Assembly (NCBI GenBank): GCA_963169175.1
Contig: CAUJFK010000314.1
Span: 1 to 13,301, forward strand
Length of the DNA: 13,301 bases
Origin: Acidobacteriota bacterium
GTDB taxonomy: Bacteria; Acidobacteriota; Blastocatellia; Pyrinomonadales; Pyrinomonadaceae
Reading direction: 5' to 3'
Shown: one piece after another, positions 5,719-12,471 of the stretch
Layout of the letters: every line of letters begins with the position of its first letter
Numbering within the stretch: position 1 is the stretch's first letter
The notes under the pieces: generated by a model
The model's database searches: none
Told to the model about the DNA's origin: nothing
The model's input: the letters and a program-made list of their open reading frames with translations, nothing else
Translations under genes and position numbers: made by a program

Positions 5719-8046
5719 TCAGGTCCTTATCCTGGAAAGTAGAAAAATCCCAAGCAATGCGAATAGCAGCAATGGTCCCCAGATCGCGACCCGAGCGTCG
5801 AGCGTCCCGTTAAGGCCCAACTGCTCGAACACGCTTGTAACACCCATAAACAGCAGCCATAACCCGACCGCATATCCTGTTGTTGCCGCCTTCCCTGTTC
5901 GGCTTAAACTGAGAGCGAACGGTGCTGTAAACAGCGCTATTACGATGGGGAGAAACGCTGTCGAATACTTCTTCTGGAGCGCGACCTGGAAACTTCGCTG
6001 CTCGACCTCTGATTCGCTGTTTGCTGCCTGCTGTCTGGTCTCGCTTGAATTAAGATGGCTCGGCTTGGAGCGAATCTCCCCAAAGGGATTTTGATCCTCA
6101 GCCAATTCCATTCCCGTCTTCACGTTCGATCGGGCTATCCGGTCTTCACCCAGATCCAGTCGATCGCCCTCACTGGAGAATATGATCCGGTTTCGGTCCC
6201 ATCTAGCCTGTTGAACGCGGTACACGGATTGCACTCTTGTGTTATCGCGAGCGAATTCATAGATCGTGAGGTTTTTTACGGAGCATACGCCGGAGCACGA
6301 GAGGTTTGGCCTCTGTGCGTTATCAGACGCATTATTGTCCAGCTCGAAAGAATAGATCCGGTAATCGTTCGCAACCCAGAGCTTTCCGGAGCGGTTTGCG
6401 GTCAGGCCGCGGCTTCGTATCTGAGTTCGGACCTCATCCTGTACCTGATTTGTCGTGGGTGCGATCCGCTCTTGTATCTGCCAATTGACAACTCCTAGAA
6501 TCGTCATAAAGAAAAAGCACGGAAGTAACAGCCGATAAACACTTTGCCCCGCCGAGGTCCAGGTCACAATCTCATTCTGTCGCGACTTGAGAACGTAGGT
6601 AGTGAGTGTAGCGATCATCGCGGCCGACGGTGCAAGCTGAAGGTAGATAAACGGTATTAGGTAGAGCAAATACCGTGTAAGCAGGCCTATGCCATTATCG
6701 ATAGTGCCGGCAAATTTCCAGAGTTCAAAAGCCGTAAAGATAAGGAACACCGTTCCAAAAAAGGCGAGCGAGAGGAAGTAAAACTTGATAAGATCGGCCG
6801 CGAGGTCGAAATCGCGAAGGCCGGTCGTAAGATCTCGAAGCAGATTCGGTGCCGAGAGGCCGCGCATTGACGGCTTCAGGGCCGACACCTTTTCCCGCAA
6901 GAGCTCGCTGATACGCCCTACCTTTGGAAAACGGCCCGACAGCAAAAGCCAGAGGATCACCGCGGCACTCGCAACCAGCGGAAACAGCGCCGCCGCCGTG
7001 ACACCGATCTTTCCGGTACGCGCGAGCTGCTCGCCGAGGAAGGAAAGGAGATAGTACGCGATCAGCGCGACCAGCGCTGAAACTATCGCAAATCCCCTGC
7101 TCTTTCGGTTGTAGCGGAGTACCAGGGCCGCACCCAAAAGGCAAAAAAGCAACGGCGTGACAGAAAGCATTATCCGGCGCTGCCACAAAAGCCGGGCTTC
7201 GACCCGTTCGCGGCCGTCCTTGGACTTGGCGTAGTTTGAAAGGTCGGATAATCCCAACTCTTCGGGCGATAGTTCCCCGCTGTTGAGGCGTCCGACTATC
7301 TCAGACCTTTTTGTTTTTACAGCATAGCGGACCTCGCCGATCCGCTCGGAAAAGAACTTCTCTTCCCCGCCCGACGGTTGCGAAAAGGTGGTGCTGACCG
7401 CATCCTTAAGAACAAGCTCCGACCGGTCACCGGAATAATCTATACGGCCGCTGGACGACGTTATCAGACGCGTGGTGCCGGTATTTTCGTCGGCGTTGAA
7501 TACAAAAATGTTCTTCCACGATCCCTTTTCAATGTCTCCCTGCTTAACATAGATCGTAAATCCCGCGACCTCGGTGTTAAATACACCCGGTTCGATCGGC
7601 GATTCGAGTTTATAGAGGGCGGTCCTGAGAGCTACCTGGCGGACAACACCGGCGGCCAGCGGCACTCCCTTTAGATTTACAAGAAACGCAAAACATGAAA
7701 GTACAATACCGAGTGCGATAATGGGCAGAAAGATGGAAAGATGACCGATCCCTGCGGCCTTGATAGCTACAAGTTCACTGTCTGCCTGCATTTTGGTGAG
7801 GCCGATGATGACCCCGACCAGGGCTGCCATTGGGCATGTGAACGCGATCACGTTTGGGATAAGCGCAAAACTAAGTTGCCAAACCAGGCTGGATGGGATG
7901 TTTGCACTAAAGAATATGTCCGAGAAGCGGCTTCCCTGCTGGACAAAAAGTACAACACTGAGCAGGAGCCAAGAGAACACGAAATACGGCACCACGGCCC
8001 GGATCAGGTATGCAAATATCGTCCAGCCAAATCGCATTCGAGTCAC
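5719..8046 (-). CDS. lptFG: Fused LptF-LptG lipopolysaccharide export permease
   Basis: This 775-residue inner-membrane protein contains two consecutive YjgP/YjgQ (LptF/LptG) permease units; in E. coli these are separate proteins that pair in the LptB2FG transporter moving LPS out of the inner membrane. Unit 1 (about 10-372) has TM helices near 11-34, 56-82, 102-124, 290-310, 318-338 and 346-370, with a periplasmic beta domain at about 140-285. Unit 2 (about 415-772) repeats this with TM near 421-444, 453-485, 504-522, 696-715, 724-742 and 753-771 and a beta domain at about 530-685. The cytoplasmic coupling motif appears in both: SELVAIKAAGI (90-100) and NEIVTWTSAG (491-500). A basic linker of about 40 residues joins the units. 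The start is GTG, sharing GTGA with the recO stop; an ATG three codons later is also possible. lptA, lptB and lptC are not in the window. Confidence 0.9.
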   Translation of the reverse strand: MTRMRFGWTIFAYLIRAVVPYFVFSWLLLSVVLFVQQGSRFSDIFFSANIPSSLVWQLSFALIPNVIAFTCPMAALVGVIIGLTKMQADSELVAIKAAGIGHLSIFLPIIALGIVLSCFAFLVNLKGVPLAAGVVRQVALRTALYKLESPIEPGVFNTEVAGFTIYVKQGDIEKGSWKNIFVFNADENTGTTRLITSSSGRIDYSGDRSELVLKDAVSTTFSQPSGGEEKFFSERIGEVRYAVKTKRSEIVGRLNSGELSPEELGLSDLSNYAKSKDGRERVEARLLWQRRIMLSVTPLLFCLLGAALVLRYNRKSRGFAIVSALVALIAYYLLSFLGEQLARTGKIGVTAAALFPLVASAAVILWLLLSGRFPKVGRISELLREKVSALKPSMRGLSAPNLLRDLTTGLRDFDLAADLIKFYFLSLAFFGTVFLIFTAFELWKFAGTIDNGIGLLTRYLLYLIPFIYLQLAPSAAMIATLTTYVLKSRQNEIVTWTSAGQSVYRLLLPCFFFMTILGVVNWQIQERIAPTTNQVQDEVRTQIRSRGLTANRSGKLWVANDYRIYSFELDNNASDNAQRPNLSCSGVCSVKNLTIYEFARDNTRVQSVYRVQQARWDRNRIIFSSEGDRLDLGEDRIARSNVKTGMELAEDQNPFGEIRSKPSHLNSSETRQQAANSESEVEQRSFQVALQKKYSTAFLPIVIALFTAPFALSLSRTGKAATTGYAVGLWLLFMGVTSVFEQLGLNGTLDARVAIWGPLLLFALLGIFLLSRIRT

Positions 8047-8795
8047 GAGTTTACAGCAAACGAGCGTTCGGCCATGAGTTCGCGGCCAACCACATTGGCG
8101 ATGATCTGCCGCAAAAAGCCGGAAAGCTCTCTTACAGCTTCCGTTTGCGATCTTGCCCCTTCAACGAAGGCAATGGGAGCAAGCCGCTGGATGCTTAAAA
8201 AAATATCGCGCTGCACGGCCGAAACCGTGGCCATCTGACGGCTTCCGGCACATTCGCCACATATTAGATGCAGGTCCCGCCAAATGCCGACGTCGCCACT
8301 AACCGGCAATGTTCGGCCGCATTCGCCGCAGTTTGACCAATCCGGCAGATACCCGCCGAGGCGAAGAAGCCATAATTCGAAGTAGAGCCTGACCGCGGCC
8401 AACTCATCCTGCCCGTGCCAGTTCGCTGAAATGCATGCTTTTGCCATTCGAAAGGTCGTTTCGCTCGGATCGTGAGGCGGAAGCATTGCCGTCAATAGAT
8501 CAGCGAAATAGGCGAAAGTCCGGAGAAAATCCGGGTCGGCGGCGGCATCAAACCTCGAATCGGCAAGTTCGACATGTTGGATCGATACAAGTTCGCGATC
8601 GTCTTTCTGAAAATATTGAAGATTGACGGTCGAGAATGGTTCAAGAGAGCTGCCAAAGCGGCTTTTTAGCCTTTTCGCACCCTTTGCAACACCGCGAACT
8701 ATGCCGTGTGCCCGTGTAAAAAAGACGACGATCCGGTCGGCCTCGGACAGGTCGTAGCTTCTGAGGACGAGGCTTTCACTCTCGAATAGCGGCAT
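8043..8795 (-). CDS. recO: DNA repair protein RecO
   Basis: RecO binds single-stranded DNA and, with RecR, loads RecA at gaps during recombinational repair. The 250-residue length is normal. The N-terminal OB-fold (about 1-80) shows the family opening ESLVLRSYDLSEADRIVVFFT and GVAKGAKRLKSRFGSSLEPF. A helical region follows, with a zinc-binding motif formed by Cys156 and Cys159 (NCGECG) and Cys179 and Cys182 (ICGEC), as in many RecO proteins. The ATG at 8793-8795 begins the conserved fold directly; no Shine-Dalgarno is evident upstream. Its stop overlaps the lptFG start by four bases, so the two are probably co-transcribed and translationally coupled although their roles are unrelated. No recR is present here. 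Confidence 0.92.
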   Translation of the reverse strand: MPLFESESLVLRSYDLSEADRIVVFFTRAHGIVRGVAKGAKRLKSRFGSSLEPFSTVNLQYFQKDDRELVSIQHVELADSRFDAAADPDFLRTFAYFADLLTAMLPPHDPSETTFRMAKACISANWHGQDELAAVRLYFELWLLRLGGYLPDWSNCGECGRTLPVSGDVGIWRDLHLICGECAGSRQMATVSAVQRDIFLSIQRLAPIAFVEGARSQTEAVRELSGFLRQIIANVVGRELMAERSFAVNS

Positions 8796-8865
8796 CTGAA
8801 ATGGGGCCGGGCGGTATTGTTTGCAGCAAAGTCACCGGCTGAAATACTTAACTAAGATGCACCTT

Positions 8866-8894
8866 AAGAAGGATCCAGCAGTCAAAAAGGATCC
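8866..8894 (-). repeat. Short tandem GGATCC-containing repeat, possible weak terminator
   Basis: Two near-identical 11-mers, AAGAAGGATCC (8866-8876) and AAAAAGGATCC (8884-8894), lie downstream of the small membrane-protein gene. Because GGATCC is self-complementary the copies can also pair as a 6-bp stem with a 12-base loop. On the minus strand this is followed by TTCTT, like a weak intrinsic terminator for the 9479-8932 operon, just before recO. The stem is short, so this is tentative. Confidence 0.25.
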
Positions 8895-8931
8895 GGGATG
8901 AATCAAGGCCCATCGTGCACGCCAGTGTATC

Positions 8932-9102
8932 TTAGAATGGAATGAAATAAAGGACCCACGCGATCAACAGGCTTATCCCGACGAATTCCAGGAAGGTCTT
9001 GGCCGCGTACCAGATCTTTTCTTTCGGCGTTCCCATCGAAAAGACACCAAAACAGGCCGAAACAAAAAATGCAAATCCTACAAGATAGAGAAAGTGGATC
9101 AT
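8932..9102 (-). CDS. Small two-helix membrane protein of unknown function
   Basis: This 56-residue protein consists of two probable membrane helices (about 3-24 and 39-55) joined by a short polar loop, SMGTPKEKIWYAAK. No known family was recognised. The start is set at the ATG at 9100-9102: GGGAGG lies six to eight bases upstream, the best Shine-Dalgarno in this window, and ATGA overlaps the stop of the DUF6677-type gene before it. An in-frame start 18 bases earlier would place the ribosome site inside the gene. The overlap shows that it is translated together with the upstream membrane protein, so the two may work as a pair in the inner membrane. Confidence 0.75.
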   Translation of the reverse strand: MIHFLYLVGFAFFVSACFGVFSMGTPKEKIWYAAKTFLEFVGISLLIAWVLYFIPF

Positions 9103-9479
9103 TTCTTCCTCCCGAGACAAATATCGACCGCGTCAATGACCGCGAGATAATTTAACAGGCCCGCCACCTCCAAAAATCGGCCACCGTATTCGAATGTGGC
9201 ACGTCCAGCAACATCTTTTGACGGTTCGAGCGTCAGAAAGAACGCAAGCAGATCACCCAGGCCATTACCGAATGTGGCGAATACATTCAACAAATAGAGC
9301 AGCGTTCCGTCCTTGAAATCAAAACCGGGATAGTACGCCCCGCCGCTCACAACGCCGATGACAAACATCAGCCAGACCGACGCCGATACAATAATGCCGC
9401 GCCTGGCCCGCTTCTGTACAAAGTGCCCGGCCCCGGGAAAAAACCACGCGATGATACCAATAACAAGTGGATTATCCAT
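9099..9479 (-). CDS. DUF6677-type membrane protein
   Basis: This 126-residue inner-membrane protein has about four hydrophobic segments (near 4-20, 28-46, 60-83 and 103-121). The N-terminal block AWFFPGAGHFVQKRARRGIIV matches my memory of the DUF6677 family and resembles the PGxGHFYxGRxxRG motif of TM2-like proteins. No catalytic residue stands out, and the function of the family is unknown. The ATG is preceded by AGGA with a long spacing of about 10 bases. The gene leads a two-gene operon with the 56-residue membrane protein (ATGA overlap). A perfect 7-bp inverted repeat about 45 bp upstream of the start may be its operator. Confidence 0.75.
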   Translation of the reverse strand: MDNPLVIGIIAWFFPGAGHFVQKRARRGIIVSASVWLMFVIGVVSGGAYYPGFDFKDGTLLYLLNVFATFGNGLGDLLAFFLTLEPSKDVAGRATFEYGGRFLEVAGLLNYLAVIDAVDICLGRKK

Positions 9480-9513
9480 CGATCAACAGTCCTTTTTCTT
9501 CGCCTGTTACCTC

Positions 9514-9535
9514 AACTGTCAGTGTTGCGACAGTT
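9514..9535. promoter_or_regulatory. Perfect inverted repeat upstream of the DUF6677-type operon, possible operator
   Basis: AACTGTC (9514-9520) and GACAGTT (9529-9535) are perfect 7-bp inverted arms with an 8-base spacer. The centre lies about 45 bp before the start of the DUF6677-type gene and 49 bp after the amidotransferase stop. No T run follows on either strand, so it reads better as a protein-binding dyad than as a terminator. No clear -35/-10 pair was found around it, and the regulator family is unknown. Confidence 0.35.
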
Positions 9536-9559
9536 AAACTAAAATTCATATCTTTCAGC

Positions 9560-9587
9560 GTAAGTTACTCATTCTGAACAAACTTAC
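9560..9587. repeat. Inverted repeat over the amidotransferase stop codon
   Basis: GTAAGTT (9560-9566) pairs with AACTTAC (9581-9587), 14 bases apart, and the right arm includes the stop codon of the minus-strand gene. There is no T run beyond the hairpin in the direction of transcription, so it is not a standard intrinsic terminator. It could stabilise the mRNA end or be chance. Confidence 0.25.
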
Positions 9588-10348
9588 TGCCCTTTACGTC
9601 CGGCCTGCGACATCTTTCGCATGTCCGCATTGCGGTTGCTGCACTCGGCGACAAAGCGGGCGAAGATCGCACGTGAAAGTTCATCTGAGCGCCAATTCAA
9701 TTCAGGATGCCATTGGACGCCCATACAAAATCGGACCGCGCGGCCATCTTCGATACATTCCACGATCTTGTCGCTGGCCCATGCCGTAGCGATCAAACCA
9801 TTGCCGATGGAACGAATAGCCTGGTGATGATGAGAATTTACTTTAACTTCTTCCGCCTTGGCAAGATCAGCAAGAATCCCCTTCTCAGCGATGGTAATTT
9901 CGTGCGAATTCCGGTCGAGCGGTACGCCCTGTTCGTGCTTTATATGATCCTCGACCTGCGCCCCAATGTCCTGAATCAAACTGCCGCCCCTCGAAACATT
10001 CAGAGCCTGCATCCCGTAACATATTGCCAAAACAGGCATTTCCCGCTTCTCGGCTTCTTCAAGGACGAGCATTTCAGTCTGGTCCTTTTCAGGAATGACC
10101 TTTTTTAATCTAGGATGCGGTTGTTCGCCGTAATATCCCGGGTCAACATCCGTATCACTGCCGGGCAGGAGCACGCCGTCAAGCCCGTCGATCACGCGCC
10201 CAACAAATTCCGGGTCCGCGATCAGCGGAATATGCACGGGAATGCCGCCGGCCGCCTCGACCGCCTCGCTGTAATCGCGCCCAAGATAGAACCGGCGCGC
10301 TTCAAGCTCCAGCCGCATGGTCAGCCCTATCCTCGGTCGATATTCCAT
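9584..10348 (-). CDS. Class I glutamine amidotransferase-like hydrolase (peptidase C26, PuuD family)
   Basis: This 254-residue cytoplasmic enzyme belongs to the gamma-glutamyl hydrolase family whose best-known members cleave gamma-glutamyl-GABA in putrescine breakdown. The nucleophile is Cys110 in LAICYGMQALNV, and the catalytic His214 and Glu216 sit in GVQWHPE. LPGSDTDVDP (61-70) is the family's PGG/PGS substrate loop. Most PuuD relatives have CRG after the nucleophile elbow; this one has CYG. The start at 10348 gives the usual short lead (MEYRPRIGLT); no Shine-Dalgarno is seen, although a perfect TTGACA occurs upstream (10385-10390, minus strand) without a clear partner box. The C-terminal tail (about 236-254) is polar and probably disordered. 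It is divergent from hslV with 81 bp between starts. No polyamine genes are nearby, so the substrate is open. Confidence 0.85.
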   Translation of the reverse strand: MEYRPRIGLTMRLELEARRFYLGRDYSEAVEAAGGIPVHIPLIADPEFVGRVIDGLDGVLLPGSDTDVDPGYYGEQPHPRLKKVIPEKDQTEMLVLEEAEKREMPVLAICYGMQALNVSRGGSLIQDIGAQVEDHIKHEQGVPLDRNSHEITIAEKGILADLAKAEEVKVNSHHHQAIRSIGNGLIATAWASDKIVECIEDGRAVRFCMGVQWHPELNWRSDELSRAIFARFVAECSNRNADMRKMSQAGRKGQ

Positions 10349-10391
10349 AAACTATTAATAATGTTCAAACAATAGGTACTTATCTGTCAAT

Positions 10392-10420
10392 TTGAGCATT
10401 TGAAATTAAAGCCTTATCAT
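10392..10420 (+). promoter_or_regulatory. Candidate hslVU promoter
   Basis: TTGAGC (10392-10397) and TATCAT (10415-10420) are separated by 17 bases, with four and five of six sigma-70 consensus bases. Transcription would begin near 10427, only about three bases before the hslV ATG at 10430. This explains the absence of a Shine-Dalgarno and argues against the in-frame TTG at 10400 as the start, since that codon lies inside the spacer. Heat-shock control cannot be judged from this. Confidence 0.45.
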
Positions 10421-10429
10421 TTAAGTTTT

Positions 10430-10981
10430 ATGACGCACGGCACAAATGATGCGAAGATCCGCTCGACAACCGTTCTGCTTGTTCGGCGTGACGGCAAGAC
10501 CGCGATGGCGGGCGACGGGCAGGTCACACTTGGGGAAACTGTCATCAAGGGCAACGCGCGAAAGATCCGCCGCCTTCTTAACGGAGAGATACTGGTCGGT
10601 TTCGCCGGTGCGACCGCGGATGCGTTTACCTTGCTGACGCGGTTCGAGGCAAAGTTAAGCGAATTTCAAGGGCAATTGGAGCGGGCGGCCATTGAATTAA
10701 GTAAAGACTGGCGAACGGACCGTTATCTTCGGCATCTTGAGGCTCTTTTGATAGTTGCGGATAAGAAAGATGCGTTTCTAATTTCTGGGAAGGGTGACGT
10801 TATTTCTAGCGACGATGGATTGCTTTCGGTTGGTTCGGGCAGCATGTTCGCATTGGCCGCGGCACGGGCGTTACTTAAACATACCGAAATGACGGCGAGA
10901 GAAATAGCGGAAGAAGCCCTGCGGATAGCGGGCGAGATCTGCATTTATACGAATTCGGAACTGACGATCGAGGAACTCTGA
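10430..10981 (+). CDS. hslV: ATP-dependent protease peptidase subunit HslV
   Basis: HslV is the proteolytic core of the HslVU (ClpQY) complex, a double ring capped by HslU ATPase in the cytoplasm. The 183-residue form from the ATG at 10430 is used. The catalytic threonine is Thr13 in RSTTVLLVRRDG; family alignment then puts Asp29 at position 17 (GDGQ), Lys45 at position 33 (KGNARK) and the serine of VGSGS near position 124-125, all in register. Other signatures are GFAGATADAFTLL, SKDWRTDRYLRHLEALL and AGEICIYTN. Thr1 is preceded by 12 residues, compared with one in E. coli and about four or five in Thermotoga or Bacillus, so a longer propeptide must be removed. No start codon lies closer in frame. 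The stop is 22 bp before hslU, as in a normal operon. Confidence 0.95.
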   Translation: MTHGTNDAKIRSTTVLLVRRDGKTAMAGDGQVTLGETVIKGNARKIRRLLNGEILVGFAGATADAFTLLTRFEAKLSEFQGQLERAAIELSKDWRTDRYLRHLEALLIVADKKDAFLISGKGDVISSDDGLLSVGSGSMFALAAARALLKHTEMTAREIAEEALRIAGEICIYTNSELTIEEL

Positions 10982-11003
10982 TCTACTTGGAATTTTTACA
11001 CCG

Positions 11004-12401
11004 ATGGCTATTTATCTTGGCGGCCAAACGGCAGCCGCCGCAAAACCGAAATTGGACGATCTGACACCGCGGCAGATAGTTGAGGAGCTTGACCGGTACG
11101 TTGTCGGCCAGTCGGCCGCAAAGCGTGCTGTCGCGATCGCGTTGCGTAACCGTATCAGGCGGCAAAAGCTGCCTGAGGAGATCGCTCGGGATGTTTTGCC
11201 AAAGAATATTCTGATGATCGGTTCGACCGGTGTTGGAAAGACAGAGATCGCGCGCCGCCTGGCCCGTATTGCCGATTCGCCGTTCATCAAGATCGAGGCG
11301 TCAAAATTTACCGAGGTCGGTTATGTCGGACGCGATGTTGAAAGCATGGTCCGCGAGCTGGCCGAGATAAGTGTTGACCTGACAAAACAAAGCGCGTTTG
11401 AAGATGTTCGTCCCATTGCCGAGGACAACGTTGAGGAAAGGCTGCTGGACATACTCTTGCCACCCGTTGCCCCGCATTATCAGACGCAGCCTGAAACGGA
11501 TAGTGAAGCAGAGTCATCGCACTCGCGAACCCGCGAAAAACTTCGTGAACAGCTTCGCCGCGGCGACCTGAACGATCGTATGGTCGAGATCGAAACGACC
11601 GATCGCGGCAACGCCACAATAGATTTTGTCGGCGGCCAGGGAATGGAAGAGATGGGTGTAAACCTAAAGGATATGTTCGGCAATCTCTTTCCGTCAAAAA
11701 CCGTCAAGCGGCGGATGAAACTGATAGACGCCCGGGCCTCGCTGCTGCGTGAAGAACAGGAAAGGCTTGTGGATTCCGAACAGATCGTCAGGGCCGCGAT
11801 CAGGCGGGCCGAAAATTCCGGGATAATATTTTTGGATGAGATAGACAAGATCGCGGGTCGCGAATCAGGCGGCGGGCCTGAAGTATCACGTGAAGGCGTG
11901 CAGCGTGACCTGCTCCCGATTGTTGAGGGCACAAACGTAAACACGAAATACGGCATGGTCAACACGGAGCACATCCTGTTCATTGCGGCCGGGGCATTTC
12001 ATGTTTCAAAGCCGGCCGATCTGATCCCGGAGCTGCAGGGGCGCTTTCCCATCAGGGTCGAACTTGAAGCTCTGACGATCGACGATCTGAAACGCATCCT
12101 CACAGAGCCGCGCAATTCGCTGATAAAGCAGTATCAGGCGCTGCTGGAAACCGAGGGCCTGCAGCTAGAGTTTACCGACGACGCGGTCGCAAAATTGGCC
12201 GAAATGACGGCCGATATAAACCGTTCGACTGAAAATATCGGTGCCAGGCGGCTGCATACGCTGCTTGAGAAATTACTTGAAGAAATGAGTTTTCTGGGCA
12301 GCGAACTTGAAGAAAAACTTCAGGTCGTCGATGCGGCCTACGTGGACGCAAAACTTGGCGACCTGATCCAGGACCAGGACCTTCGGCAATACGTGCTTTG
12401 A
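11004..12401 (+). CDS. hslU: ATP-dependent protease ATPase subunit HslU
   Basis: HslU is the AAA+ unfoldase that feeds substrates into HslV. The 465-residue protein contains LTPRQIVEELDRYVVGQ (20-36), Walker A GSTGVGKT (73-80), the pore loop GYVG (106-109) and Walker B IIFLDE (274-279). The arginine-finger region LQGRFPIRVEL and the sensor-2 block NIGARRLH are also present. The I-domain (about 125-245) contains an acidic/serine-rich segment near 160-178. The C-terminus ends QDLRQYVL, the hydrophobic tail that docks into HslV. An N-terminal extension (MAIYLGGQTAAAAKPK) precedes the usual start of the family; the ATG at 11004 has only a poor ribosome site, and no better in-frame start was seen. 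It is co-transcribed with hslV. Confidence 0.96.
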   Translation: MAIYLGGQTAAAAKPKLDDLTPRQIVEELDRYVVGQSAAKRAVAIALRNRIRRQKLPEEIARDVLPKNILMIGSTGVGKTEIARRLARIADSPFIKIEASKFTEVGYVGRDVESMVRELAEISVDLTKQSAFEDVRPIAEDNVEERLLDILLPPVAPHYQTQPETDSEAESSHSRTREKLREQLRRGDLNDRMVEIETTDRGNATIDFVGGQGMEEMGVNLKDMFGNLFPSKTVKRRMKLIDARASLLREEQERLVDSEQIVRAAIRRAENSGIIFLDEIDKIAGRESGGGPEVSREGVQRDLLPIVEGTNVNTKYGMVNTEHILFIAAGAFHVSKPADLIPELQGRFPIRVELEALTIDDLKRILTEPRNSLIKQYQALLETEGLQLEFTDDAVAKLAEMTADINRSTENIGARRLHTLLEKLLEEMSFLGSELEEKLQVVDAAYVDAKLGDLIQDQDLRQYVL

Positions 12402-12471
12402 TCCAATAAAAAAGTTGGCGGCCAAGCGGAACGGATCGCGATCGACCTCCGCCGTGTCGCCTGTTCAACTT

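Noticed and set aside
7741..8238. 165-codon open frame on the plus strand
   Set aside because: Antisense to the recO/lptFG junction; the sequence is a shadow of two well-supported genes.
8796..8931. Possible CRISPR or mobile-element end from the repeated GGATCC-containing 11-mers
   Set aside because: There are only two imperfect copies, with no spacer regularity, transposase or target duplication.
8903..9136. 77-codon minus-strand frame overlapping the small membrane protein gene
   Set aside because: It competes with the 56-residue frame, which has the strong GGGAGG site, the ATGA overlap and two clean membrane helices.
10400..10429. Upstream TTG start for hslV, adding ten residues
   Set aside because: It falls in the spacer of the likely promoter and would lengthen an already long propeptide with a non-conserved segment.
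11480..11983. 167-codon open frame on the minus strand, very Ser/Arg-rich
   Set aside because: Antisense to hslU; the Ser/Arg bias is what complemented hslU codons give.
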